A stretch of DNA of 9,607 bases, taken from NCBI GenBank assembly GCA_036272735.1, contig DATAYF010000525.1, positions 1-9,607 on the forward strand. The letters run 5' to 3'. Source of the stretch: DATAYF01 sp036272735 (lineage in GTDB: Bacteria > Chloroflexota > Ktedonobacteria > Ktedonobacterales > Ktedonobacteraceae). The notes under the pieces are model-generated. The model had not been told where the DNA came from. It worked only from the letters and a program-made list of their open reading frames with translations, and did no database searches. The translations under genes were made by a program, and so were the position numbers. Positions 1-6,393 of this stretch are shown here, piece after piece. Numbering within the stretch: the first letter of the stretch is position 1; every line of letters begins with the position of its first letter.

Positions 1-1
1 G

Positions 2-55
2 CACGCAACGGGTAGAATGGCAACCGTAGTTATGCGGATGTTGGCGAGAACGTAA
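2..55 (+). CDS. C-terminal end of an upstream gene (partial)
   Basis: Of the three plus-strand frames at the window edge only this one stays open; the other two meet stops within the first 30 bases. It gives 17 residues ending MLART and then TAA at 53-55. The stop lies at the foot of the palindrome at 54-108, the arrangement expected when a gene ends in its own terminator. The fragment is too short to assign a family, and a minus-strand gene or plain intergenic DNA cannot be excluded. Confidence 0.35.
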   Translation, partial: HATGRMATVVMRMLART

Positions 56-108
56 TATATTGATATGCGCGTATGTGTCCGGGACACATACGCGCATATC
101 AATATATT
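54..108 (+). terminator. Perfect 27-bp palindrome, probable transcription terminator
   Basis: Bases 54-80 are the exact reverse complement of 82-108 around a single central G at 81, so the stem has no mismatch. The foot of the stem is AT-rich (AATATATT) and the top GC-rich (GTGTCCGGGACAC). The right arm runs into TTTT at 107-110, a short T tract in the plus direction, and a likely stop codon overlaps the left foot. A terminator for the gene entering from the left is the simplest reading. The stem is much longer than usual for an intrinsic terminator, so a dispersed palindromic repeat is the alternative. Confidence 0.55.
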
Positions 109-369
109 TTCAAAAAACATGCAAATCACAATAAAAGAGTACAGGCTATGTGGTGGTGTTATAGTTGATTATAGAGGCACTGCTCCACAAAGCTTGTTTG
201 CGCGTCGTGATTGACGAGGTCGGATTGTGGTACAAATGGCTTTGAGTGTGGTTGTGTGTGCACTCGAAATATTGTTTGCTTATGCTATAGGGGATTACAA
301 TAACACACACAGGGATTGTGCTAGCGCTTGACGAATGATACTTCTATATAAAAATGCCAAGAGGTCCGC
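109..369. other. Leader region of the ECF operon without a recognised element
   Basis: No gene is supported here. It must contain the promoter of the operon that starts at 370, but no convincing -35/-10 pair was found. TTGACG at 328-333 is a good -35 box, yet the AT-rich TATATAAAA at 345-353 is only 11 to 13 bases downstream. TGCTATAGG at 283-291 resembles an extended -10 element but lacks the final T. A weak hairpin (GAGTG 244-248 with CACTC 261-265) is present. The length of the leader would allow a riboswitch; no thiamine, cobalamin, folate or other familiar aptamer core was recognised by eye. Confidence 0.4.
361..369 (+). promoter_or_regulatory. Ribosome binding site of the first ECF operon gene
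   Basis: GAGG at 361-364 lies five bases before ATG 370 and fixes this as the start of the membrane protein. Confidence 0.6.
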
Positions 370-1116
370 ATGTTTCGTAATTTACAGGCCATCGAAATCG
401 CCGAGGGGGCGTTACTTGCTGATATCGCGGTGATTTTTCAGCTTATCTCGATTTATACGCCCATCGGGACCAGCTTTTTTCAGTTGCCGATTTTTATCGT
501 CTTCACTGTGCTGGTGCTGCGGCGTGGCCTCTATGTAAGCCTTATGGCGTCTGGTATTGCTATTTTTCTGGTATCTATCCTCGTGGGAGCAACCAATATC
601 CCATCGATGGGCCTGGTGGTTATGGCCGGACTGTTTCTCGGTGTGACTATACGCTGGCGGATGCGCCATGTTCCGCTGGTGCTGCTTGGTACGACATGCG
701 GTGCGCTGGCATTTTGTGCTGTAACCATCCTTTTTACCATCCTGGCGGGTCAACCGCTGACAGCCTTTTTGCGCCTGGTCACGGTGATCTATCAAACAAG
801 CATTCATATTACCGACGCGGGCACGGCGCGTGTTGGTCTTGAGGGTTGGTGGCGGCAGAGCCTCTATCCTGGTGTGGCATGGTTATTCCATTTTTTTGTG
901 ACCTACTGGTTGCTTACGTTGTATATTTGTAACTGGATACTACTGTGTCCGGTTGTGGCAATTATCTATACGGCGACCAACACAACCGTTCGTTTGTTGG
1001 GATACGATACGCGTCCCATACTGAACCGGCGCGTGAGTAAATCATTTCGGCGGGTGTCGCATCGCTTATTGAAAGTAAAAGTATTCAAAAAAGTATTGCA
1101 ACATATTAGTTTATGA
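370..1116 (+). CDS. DUF2232-like membrane protein, candidate S component of an ECF transporter
   Basis: This 248-residue integral membrane protein probably binds the substrate in the membrane and works with the EcfA1-EcfA2-EcfT module encoded directly downstream. Hydrophobic segments lie at about residues 12-31, 38-50, 54-73, 80-95, 101-127 and 165-203; the C-terminal 40 residues are strongly basic and should be cytoplasmic. The first hundred residues, with a short arginine-bearing turn (RRGLY, 51-55) between hydrophobic helices and a basic loop at 95-100, resemble the DUF2232/YybS family and S components in general. ATG 370 follows a GAGG ribosome binding site. The stop overlaps the first possible start of ecfA1 (ATGA at 1113-1116). 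Position in the operon is the main support for an S-component role; the substrate is unknown. An unrelated membrane protein carried in the operon is the alternative. Confidence 0.75.
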   Translation: MFRNLQAIEIAEGALLADIAVIFQLISIYTPIGTSFFQLPIFIVFTVLVLRRGLYVSLMASGIAIFLVSILVGATNIPSMGLVVMAGLFLGVTIRWRMRHVPLVLLGTTCGALAFCAVTILFTILAGQPLTAFLRLVTVIYQTSIHITDAGTARVGLEGWWRQSLYPGVAWLFHFFVTYWLLTLYICNWILLCPVVAIIYTATNTTVRLLGYDTRPILNRRVSKSFRRVSHRLLKVKVFKKVLQHISL

Positions 1117-1124
1117 GGAAGCGT

Positions 1125-1979
1125 ATGGAGACTGGTCCACTTATTGATATCACAGCTATTTCCTATACGTATCCCGTGCTACAAGCGAAGCATGCCACAG
1201 TGCGTCAGCCTCCGGCATTGGATCATGTGAGTTTGCATATAGCCCAGGGAGAATACCTGGCGGTGCTTGGGCATAATGGGAGCGGCAAATCGACGTTGGC
1301 CCGGCATTGTAACGCGCTACTGGTGCCCGATGAGGGTCGTGTGCTGGTGGCTGGCGTGGATACCAGGGATGCGAGCAAACAGCACCTGGTGCGCGATCAC
1401 GTTGGGTTGATCATGCAGAACCCGGATAATCAGATCATCGCGACGGTCGTGGAGGATGACGTGGCCTGGGGATTGGCCGTGCGTGGCTTTCCTAAAAAGT
1501 TGATTCGCGAACGCGTGGAATTTGCGATGCAGGCTGTTGGCATCAGCCATTTGCGCTCGTTGCCACCGCATAAGCTCTCAGGTGGGCAACGACAACGCGT
1601 GGCGATTGCTGGTATGCTGGCGTTGCAGCCACTCTGTATTATTGCCGACGAGGCAACGGCGATGCTTGATCCGCTCTCGCGCCGCGAAATTGTTGCTCTT
1701 TTGCACCTGCTCAACCGCGAATATGGGCTAACCATTGTGCATGTGACGCATTTATTGGAGGAGACAGCGCATGCACAGCGCATCATCGTGATGGAGCATG
1801 GTCACATCGTCCTGGAGGGGACACCGGCGGATATCTTTACGCAGGTCGAGCGTTTAGAAGCGCTGAAATTGGAAATCCCCGCGCCAATTGCGCTGGTGGC
1901 GTATTTGCGCGCGGTCGGTTTGCCTGTTTCAGCGTGTGCGGTAAGTATAGAAGCCATTGCCCAGGAGTTAAGCCAGTGA
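1125..1979 (+). CDS. ecfA1: ECF transporter ATPase EcfA1
   Basis: One of the two ATP-binding subunits that power the energy-coupling factor importer from the cytoplasmic side. Numbered from ATG 1113, it has Walker A GHNGSGKST at 53-61, the Q-loop QNPDNQ at 102-107 followed by VEDDVAWG (both typical of EcfA1), the ABC signature LSGGQ at 155-159, Walker B ending in D179-E180 within DEATAMLDP, and the switch histidine H213. The C-terminal 40 or so residues form the helical extension found in EcfA proteins. Two starts are possible. ATG 1113 overlaps the previous stop (ATGA) but has no ribosome binding site before it; ATG 1125 has GAGGA at 1115-1119 five bases upstream and is preferred. That gives 284 residues, the usual size. 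All catalytic motifs are intact. The end overlaps the start of ecfA2 (GTGA), so the two are probably translationally coupled. Confidence 0.93.
   Translation: METGPLIDITAISYTYPVLQAKHATVRQPPALDHVSLHIAQGEYLAVLGHNGSGKSTLARHCNALLVPDEGRVLVAGVDTRDASKQHLVRDHVGLIMQNPDNQIIATVVEDDVAWGLAVRGFPKKLIRERVEFAMQAVGISHLRSLPPHKLSGGQRQRVAIAGMLALQPLCIIADEATAMLDPLSRREIVALLHLLNREYGLTIVHVTHLLEETAHAQRIIVMEHGHIVLEGTPADIFTQVERLEALKLEIPAPIALVAYLRAVGLPVSACAVSIEAIAQELSQ
1963..1967 (+). promoter_or_regulatory. Ribosome binding site that sets the GTG start of ecfA2
   Basis: AGGAG ends eight bases before GTG 1976. The ATG at 1988 would be 20 bases away, too far, and the upstream ATG at 1934 lies deep inside ecfA1 without such a site. 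Confidence 0.7.
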
Positions 1980-2848
1980 GCAAGCCGATGATCGAAGTCA
2001 GCCACCTTTCGTATACCTATCGTGCCGATCACACGCACAAAAAAGTGCTCGATGACGTGTCGCTGAACATCATGGCGGGTCAGTGCGTGGCGATTATCGG
2101 CTTCAATGGCTCTGGCAAAACCACCTTGATTCAGCACTTCAATGGCTTGCTGCGTCCCACAGACGGTTCGGTGCTGATCGATGGAATTGACGTTGGAGCG
2201 TCTGGAACGGATTTACGATCATTACGTCAAAGGGTTGGGATGCTTTTTCAGTTTCCCGAGTCGCAGCTTTTTGCGCGCAGTATTTATCAAGATGTGGCCT
2301 TTGGTCCTCGTCGCATGAAATTGGGTCGCCACGAGGTGCGTGCTCGCGTGCTTGCTGCTCTCGATATGGTTGGATTGCCGCAGCGCGAATATGGCTGGCG
2401 TTCGCCTTTTGATCTTAGCGGAGGGCAGCGTCGACGTGTGGCCCTGGCCGGGGTAATCGCGATGACTCCGAAGGTGCTCGTGCTCGATGAGCCTTCGATT
2501 GGCCTGGACGGAGAAGGGCGCGCGGAATTTTACCGCTACGTACGCCGCGTACAACAGGAGCAAGGGGTGACGATTGTGCTGGTTTCGCACGATATGTCCG
2601 AAGTGGCTGCCCTCGCCGAGTGGCTGTTTGTGTTGTACGATGGGCGGCTGGTGATGCAGGGAACGCCGCGTGATGTATTCACGGCGGGGGAACAGTTGCG
2701 GGCGTGGCACCTGGCTCCGCCGCCGCTTGAAGAGTTGCTTGTGCTCTTGCGCAAGCAAGGGCTGCCTGTCCCCACTGATCTGTACACGCTTGAGGATGTA
2801 TGCGCCTACCTGATGACGCGAGCGACGAGCGTGAAGTATGCTGAGTAA
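1976..2848 (+). CDS. ecfA2: ECF transporter ATPase EcfA2
   Basis: Second ATPase of the ECF module, expected to pair with EcfA1 and bind the coupling helices of EcfT. It starts at GTG 1976, overlapping the ecfA1 stop as GTGA, with AGGAG eight bases upstream, giving 290 residues. Walker A GFNGSGKTT is at 42-50, the Q-loop FQFPESQLF at 91-99 is the form typical of EcfA2, the signature LSGGQ is at 147-151, Walker B ends in D171-E172, and the switch histidine is H205 in SHDMSEVA. The D-loop reads GLDGEG where most relatives have GLDP, a small deviation unlikely to abolish activity. The C-terminal region (about 245-282) is the helical domain shared with EcfA1. An open frame continues upstream to ATG 1934, but that start would overlap ecfA1 by 46 bases and lacks a binding site. 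Confidence 0.93.
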   Translation: MSKPMIEVSHLSYTYRADHTHKKVLDDVSLNIMAGQCVAIIGFNGSGKTTLIQHFNGLLRPTDGSVLIDGIDVGASGTDLRSLRQRVGMLFQFPESQLFARSIYQDVAFGPRRMKLGRHEVRARVLAALDMVGLPQREYGWRSPFDLSGGQRRRVALAGVIAMTPKVLVLDEPSIGLDGEGRAEFYRYVRRVQQEQGVTIVLVSHDMSEVAALAEWLFVLYDGRLVMQGTPRDVFTAGEQLRAWHLAPPPLEELLVLLRKQGLPVPTDLYTLEDVCAYLMTRATSVKYAE

Positions 2849-2862
2849 AGGCGATTATTGCC

Positions 2863-3888
2863 ATGTCGATAATGTTTGAAAATATTCCCTTTGGCGTCTA
2901 TATGCCTGGTGATAGCCCGATCCATCGTTTGCAGGCGCGCACGAAGCTGCTGCTGTTGGCCTGGTTTGTGGTGTGGTTGGTGGTTGCTGATCACCGTTTC
3001 TGGCATTTTGCGCCGTATATCGTGATGAGCTGTTTTGCGCTTGGCAGTACGCTTATGGCCGGGCTTTCACTATCGATGCTGTGGCGGCGCATGTGGTTAA
3101 TCGCATCGTTGGTGATTATCAGTGACGTGGTGGTGCTGTTTTATCGTGAGGGTACGAAGGATAAGACGTTGTACGCCATCGGTCCATGGTCTGTGCCTGC
3201 CAATTTGCTACAGAACGGGCTTATGGTTGTGGCGCTGGTTTTCCTGGCCTTGTTCGCGCTCACCTGGTTGCGTCCATTGAGGATAGGGCGGCTGAAACGT
3301 TTGCGGAGGTTCTTCGTGTTCGCGGTGCTGGCATGCGGAATTGGTCTGCTCGTACTTGCCAATCAGCAGGGTCCGTTGGTTCATCTGGGGCCACTGGCGA
3401 TTACCAACTACGGTTTTTGGCTGGCGATTACTATTACCGTGTTGCTGTTGTGCCTGTTCGTGTTTTCGCTCTTGCTCACCATGACCACCTCGCCCGCTGC
3501 GCTGGTCGAGGGGCTTTCGACGTTGCTCGCTCCCCTGCGACGTTTCAAGTTGCCGGTTGACGATTTTTCGTTGATGGCACTATTGGCTTTGCGTTTTATT
3601 CCAACCTTGATCGAAGAGGTGGAGCAATTGATAAAGGCGCAGTCTGCCCGCGGTGCGGATATCGCCAGCGGCACATTGCGTGAGCGTCTGCAGAGTATGT
3701 CTATCCTGTTCTCGTCGCTTGTGCAAGGGGTGTTGCGCCGCGCCGCTGAACTGGCGACAGCGCTGGAGGCACGCGGGTATCGGAGCGAGGGAAAGCAGAC
3801 GCCATTATACGAAACGTCGCTGGGAATGACTGATTACGTGGTGCTCGCCGTGGTGCTGCTGTTATCTATAGGCTCGCTTTTTGTGTGA
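2863..3888 (+). CDS. ecfT: ECF transporter transmembrane scaffold EcfT, enlarged
   Basis: EcfT joins the two ATPases to the substrate-binding membrane subunit. The N-terminal SPIHRLQARTKLL (18-30) is the family hallmark. The C-terminal cytoplasmic domain carries both coupling motifs, ARG at 262-264 (AQSARGAD) and ARG at 303-305 (LEARGYR), after the conserved LALRFIPTL (241-249); a last membrane helix lies at about 324-341. At 341 residues it is clearly longer than the roughly 265 usual for EcfT. The excess lies between residues 103 and 175, where a hydrophobic segment beginning IGP (106-108) is echoed by one beginning LGP (175-177), as if one helix block had been duplicated. ATG 2863 follows the ecfA2 stop by 14 bases, with AAAGG 11 bases upstream; ATG 2872 is possible but less likely. 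It is the last gene of the operon. Confidence 0.9.
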   Translation: MSIMFENIPFGVYMPGDSPIHRLQARTKLLLLAWFVVWLVVADHRFWHFAPYIVMSCFALGSTLMAGLSLSMLWRRMWLIASLVIISDVVVLFYREGTKDKTLYAIGPWSVPANLLQNGLMVVALVFLALFALTWLRPLRIGRLKRLRRFFVFAVLACGIGLLVLANQQGPLVHLGPLAITNYGFWLAITITVLLLCLFVFSLLLTMTTSPAALVEGLSTLLAPLRRFKLPVDDFSLMALLALRFIPTLIEEVEQLIKAQSARGADIASGTLRERLQSMSILFSSLVQGVLRRAAELATALEARGYRSEGKQTPLYETSLGMTDYVVLAVVLLLSIGSLFV

Positions 3889-3906
3889 CATATCAACTCT
3901 ACTGGT
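3889..3906. other. 18-base convergent junction between ecfT and the response regulator
   Basis: Only 18 bases separate the two stop codons (TGA 3886-3888 on plus, TAA 3909-3907 on minus). No hairpin or T tract is visible in the gap, so neither transcript appears to end within it. Confidence 0.6.
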
Positions 3907-4623
3907 TTATGGTTCGGTGGAGATGAGCCGATGGTGGATCGCAAAGCGTATCAGATGGGCCAGGTCGCGCAAATCTAGCTTCTCCATAATGTTGGCGCGA
4001 TGAGCTTGTACCGTTTTGATGCTCAGGACCAGTTGATCGGCAATCTCCTGGCTCGTATATCCTTCGGCGACTAAGGTGAGTACCTCTAGTTCGCGTGGCG
4101 TCAGGAGACCGAGCGACTGTGGTACGTTCTGCGTTTGTGATGGGGGTGGTGTCTGCGCTGTGTATGTGGATTGGGTGGTGAGATAGGCGCGAACCAGCGC
4201 TTTGGCTAAACCAGGGTACAGAAATACGCCACCGCGCGCCGTCGTACGTACTGCCGCGCACAACTCGGCGGGCGCTGCCTTTTTGACCAGGTAGCCGCTG
4301 GCCCCCATGCGCAGAGCCTGAAGGAAATATTCTTCGCTTTCGTGCATGGTGAGTATCAGGACCTGGATATCGGGTTGCTGCTGACGAATGACCTGGCAAG
4401 CCTTCAGCCCGTCCATTTCGGGCATCGTAATATCCATGACGACAACTTGCGGTGAATGTTGTTCGGCCTGGATGATGGTCTCGGTGCCAGTTCTGGCTTC
4501 GCCTACGACCTGGATGTCTGGCTGTGCTTCTAGCAAGAGCTTTAAGCCCTGGCGTAAGATGTCGTGATCATCGGCGAGCAAGACTTTGATAGGTGAGGTG
4601 ATAGACTCGGACTCAGTGGACAT
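3907..4623 (-). CDS. NarL/LuxR-family response regulator
   Basis: A 238-residue DNA-binding response regulator, expected to be phosphorylated by the kinase encoded just upstream and then to control transcription. The receiver domain (about 12-127) has the acidic pair D18-D19, the phosphoacceptor D64 in VVMDITMP, the switch T92 and the conserved lysine K114. A 45-residue linker rich in Q, T, S and P (145-172) separates it from a LuxR-type helix-turn-helix at about 174-232, beginning LTPRELEVL and containing SIKTVQAHRANIMEKL. The start overlaps the 3' end of the kinase gene by 11 bases and has AAGGA eight bases upstream, so the pair should be co-translated. Length and motifs are normal for the family. 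Its targets cannot be deduced. Confidence 0.93.
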   Translation of the reverse strand: MSTESESITSPIKVLLADDHDILRQGLKLLLEAQPDIQVVGEARTGTETIIQAEQHSPQVVVMDITMPEMDGLKACQVIRQQQPDIQVLILTMHESEEYFLQALRMGASGYLVKKAAPAELCAAVRTTARGGVFLYPGLAKALVRAYLTTQSTYTAQTPPPSQTQNVPQSLGLLTPRELEVLTLVAEGYTSQEIADQLVLSIKTVQAHRANIMEKLDLRDLAHLIRFAIHHRLISTEP

Positions 4624-5710
4624 GGCGTGTTTCCTTCGTGTGTTCTGCGGCGTCGGTTGACTCTGGTAACGGCAAGCGTGCTTCGATACTCGTGCCGGTT
4701 CCTGGATGGGTGTGTATATGCACGTCTCCCTTTAATACTGTAGCACGTTCGCGCATGCCGATCACGCCAGACCCATATTTGCGTTGGGTTGGATCGTATC
4801 CGCATCCGTTGTCGCTAATTTTTATCTGCACCTGCTGCCTATCCTTTTTCAGTTCGATGGTGGCCTGTGACGTGTGCGCGTGGCGTGCCACGTTTGTCAG
4901 GCTTTCCTGGGCGATGCGAAACAACGCGATTTCGTAGGCGGGAGGTAGCTTGTCCTCTGCTTCGAGACCCTCGATGTTCAAGTCGACGTGCACATGCAGG
5001 CGCTGGTCGCTATCTTCGACCAGCCAGCGGAATGCTGAGAGCAAGCCCAGGTCATCGAGCACGCCTGGTCGTAGTTGTTGTGACATCTGGCGGATATTTT
5101 CGAGGGTGTGCTGCGTCAGCCTGGTCAATTGCTTGATCTCAAGTGTAAATTGTTGCTGTGCGTCGTGGCTCATCTCCGCGTGCGTCAGCGCGTCGAAATG
5201 CTGATGCAATAGTTCTATCTGGATGAGCAGCGCGGTCAGGTTTTGGCCCGCTTCGTCGTGGAGTTCCAGGGCGAAACGACGACGTTCCTCCTCTTGTGCC
5301 TGGAGGATAAGCTTGGTCTGCTCTTGTCGTATTGATTCCAGGCGATCAAGCATACCATTGAAGGCGCGTGCTAATTCGCTAATTTCGGCGGCTGAGGACG
5401 TGGTGTTGGCGCGAGCCAGCGTATTGCCAGTAGTAATTTCGCGAATGGTTGTGAGCAGGTGAAAAAGTGGCCGAAAGCTTGCTCGTAGGACCACGATGTT
5501 GATGATCAGCGTGAGGAGTGTGGCGATCACGATGAAACTGGTATCGATGAGGTAGTGGTGCGCTTCAATATTGTGGCTGGTGACCCAAAACCCTGCTATC
5601 GCTTCTCCAACGAGCATCAAACTGTTGGCGAGTATCACTTTCTCGAACAGGGAAAGTTGCAGGCGTTTCGGTCGTGTCCCCCACCACGTTCCTGTTTTCA
5701 CCAGAATCAA
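4613..5710 (-). CDS. Sensor histidine kinase, HisKA_3/NarL type
   Basis: A 365-residue membrane kinase that should phosphorylate the neighbouring response regulator. Membrane helices lie at about 22-44 and 54-76, joined by a loop of roughly nine residues, so there is practically no extracytoplasmic sensor. A HAMP-like linker (77-130) and a coiled-coil stretch lead to the HisKA_3 dimerisation domain with H151 in ELHDEAGQ. The HATPase domain (about 255-347) has the N-box ESLTNVARHA (269-278), the G1 box DNGCGYDP (300-307), GVIGMRERA (315-323) and GTGTSIEARLP. The start is TTG 5710, preceded by AGGA with a six-base spacer; the GTG three codons later is the alternative. It lies 49 bases downstream of the FixH-like gene and overlaps the regulator gene by 11 bases, consistent with one operon. 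The signal may come from a partner protein or the membrane; this is inference. Confidence 0.92.
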   Translation of the reverse strand: MILVKTGTWWGTRPKRLQLSLFEKVILANSLMLVGEAIAGFWVTSHNIEAHHYLIDTSFIVIATLLTLIINIVVLRASFRPLFHLLTTIREITTGNTLARANTTSSAAEISELARAFNGMLDRLESIRQEQTKLILQAQEEERRRFALELHDEAGQNLTALLIQIELLHQHFDALTHAEMSHDAQQQFTLEIKQLTRLTQHTLENIRQMSQQLRPGVLDDLGLLSAFRWLVEDSDQRLHVHVDLNIEGLEAEDKLPPAYEIALFRIAQESLTNVARHAHTSQATIELKKDRQQVQIKISDNGCGYDPTQRKYGSGVIGMRERATVLKGDVHIHTHPGTGTSIEARLPLPESTDAAEHTKETRHVH

Positions 5711-5716
5711 CTCACT

Positions 5717-5720
5717 TCCT
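5717..5720 (-). promoter_or_regulatory. Ribosome binding site supporting a TTG start for the kinase
   Basis: On the minus strand AGGA (5720-5717) is followed six bases later by TTG 5710. No ATG is available in this frame near the N-terminus, so this site decides the start. Confidence 0.55.
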
Positions 5721-5759
5721 ACTGGACACGTCTGATAGATGACAAGGATGGCCTCTGTT

Positions 5760-6145
5760 TCATGTAAGGTTCACAAGCACTGTTTGTTGTTGTGGCGTAA
5801 AACCATCTGCTCGTGCTTGCACGGTGATGGCCCACGGTCCCGCCATATCAGCATTGACATATACCTGGTACTTGCCGTGCCCCTGTGCTTTGACGTAGGT
5901 GCGTGTTGGTGGCATCACCATATTCGTCATCCGTGCATTTGGTTTGACATGGGCCTGGTCAATGGGGGAGCCTTGCGTATCCGTAACTGAAGTTCTACTT
6001 CAACAGGACCCGCCGAAAAATGTTGTGGCTCTGCTATGTGCACGTGCAGCATTGCTGGCAATTGTGGACGGTAGATCAGCGCGAATACCAGTACGCTCAG
6101 GCAAGTGCATACGAATAACAGCCAGAAAAAAGGTCGCACACGCAT
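5760..6145 (-). pseudogene. FixH/YtkA-like membrane-anchored protein, frameshifted
   Basis: Two minus-strand frames join into one coherent protein if a single base is restored near 5981-5983. The first part starts at ATG 6145 (AAGGA nine bases upstream), carries one membrane anchor (about residues 5-25, MRVRPFFWLLFVC...) and runs to VEVELQLR. The second, in the next frame, continues DTQGSPIDQAHVKPNARM and MPPTRTYV, then GKYQVYV and MAGPWAITVQARADG, stopping at TGA 5762-5760. The repaired product has 128 residues. The pattern VELxLRDxxGxPI, NARMxNMxMP, GxYxVxxxxxMAGPWxITV matches the FixH/YtkA-like extracytoplasmic beta-sandwich domain. As written, translation would stop at TGA 5929-5927 after 72 residues and lose most of the domain. 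The site is not a slippery sequence, so recent loss or a sequencing error is likelier than programmed frameshifting. It is the first gene of the kinase-regulator operon. Confidence 0.75.
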
Positions 6146-6339
6146 GGTACTCATTCCTTGTATTCTCATTGGCCTACTACTGATCACTAGAGTCTGTTTC
6201 CGTCTAGAGCAGAGATTACTGTTTTGAAGAACTGAACGCGAGCTAGACGCACAGCATCGTTGTTCTTAGGAATATACTATATACTCTTCAACGACTATTG
6301 TCTATGCGTAGGAATCCCTATTTTGTCTCATACGTGTGG
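6146..6339. other. Divergent intergenic region
   Basis: The region lies between the minus-strand FixH-like gene and the plus-strand thioesterase and must hold the promoter of the minus-strand operon, which was not identified. An AT-rich run (AATATACTATATACT, 6271-6285) is present but has no well-spaced -35 partner on either strand. A 7-bp inverted repeat (CGTCTAG 6201-6207 with CTAGACG 6243-6249) is of unknown meaning. Confidence 0.35.
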
Positions 6340-6348
6340 TGCTATAAT
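6340..6348 (+). promoter_or_regulatory. Extended -10 promoter of the thioesterase gene
   Basis: TGCTATAAT combines a consensus -10 hexamer (6343-6348) with the TGn extension, which reduces the need for a -35 box; the best upstream candidate, TTTTGT at 6321-6326 with a 16-base spacer, is weak. Transcription would begin near 6355, about 40 bases before ATG 6394. Confidence 0.6.
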
Positions 6349-6393
6349 GAGGCAAGAGTTATATGAATGTGAAGGAAGGATAACGCACCCATC

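Noticed and set aside
328..353. TTGACG with TATATAAAA as promoter of the ECF operon
   Set aside because: The spacing of 11 to 13 bases is too short for a standard promoter.
109..369. Possible riboswitch ahead of the ECF operon
   Set aside because: The length and context are suggestive, but no known aptamer core or convincing nested hairpins could be recognised; a covariance-model search would be needed.
2222..2758. Long open frame of 178 codons on the minus strand inside ecfA2
   Set aside because: It lies wholly antisense to a gene with every ABC motif intact, its translation shows no domain pattern, and such frames are a by-product of codon bias in GC-rich genes.
5927..6187. Intact 86-residue gene read from ATG 6187
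   Set aside because: The first residues lack a ribosome binding site and the last 17 are out of frame relative to the FixH/YtkA-like domain, which continues in the neighbouring frame; a frameshifted gene explains both parts.
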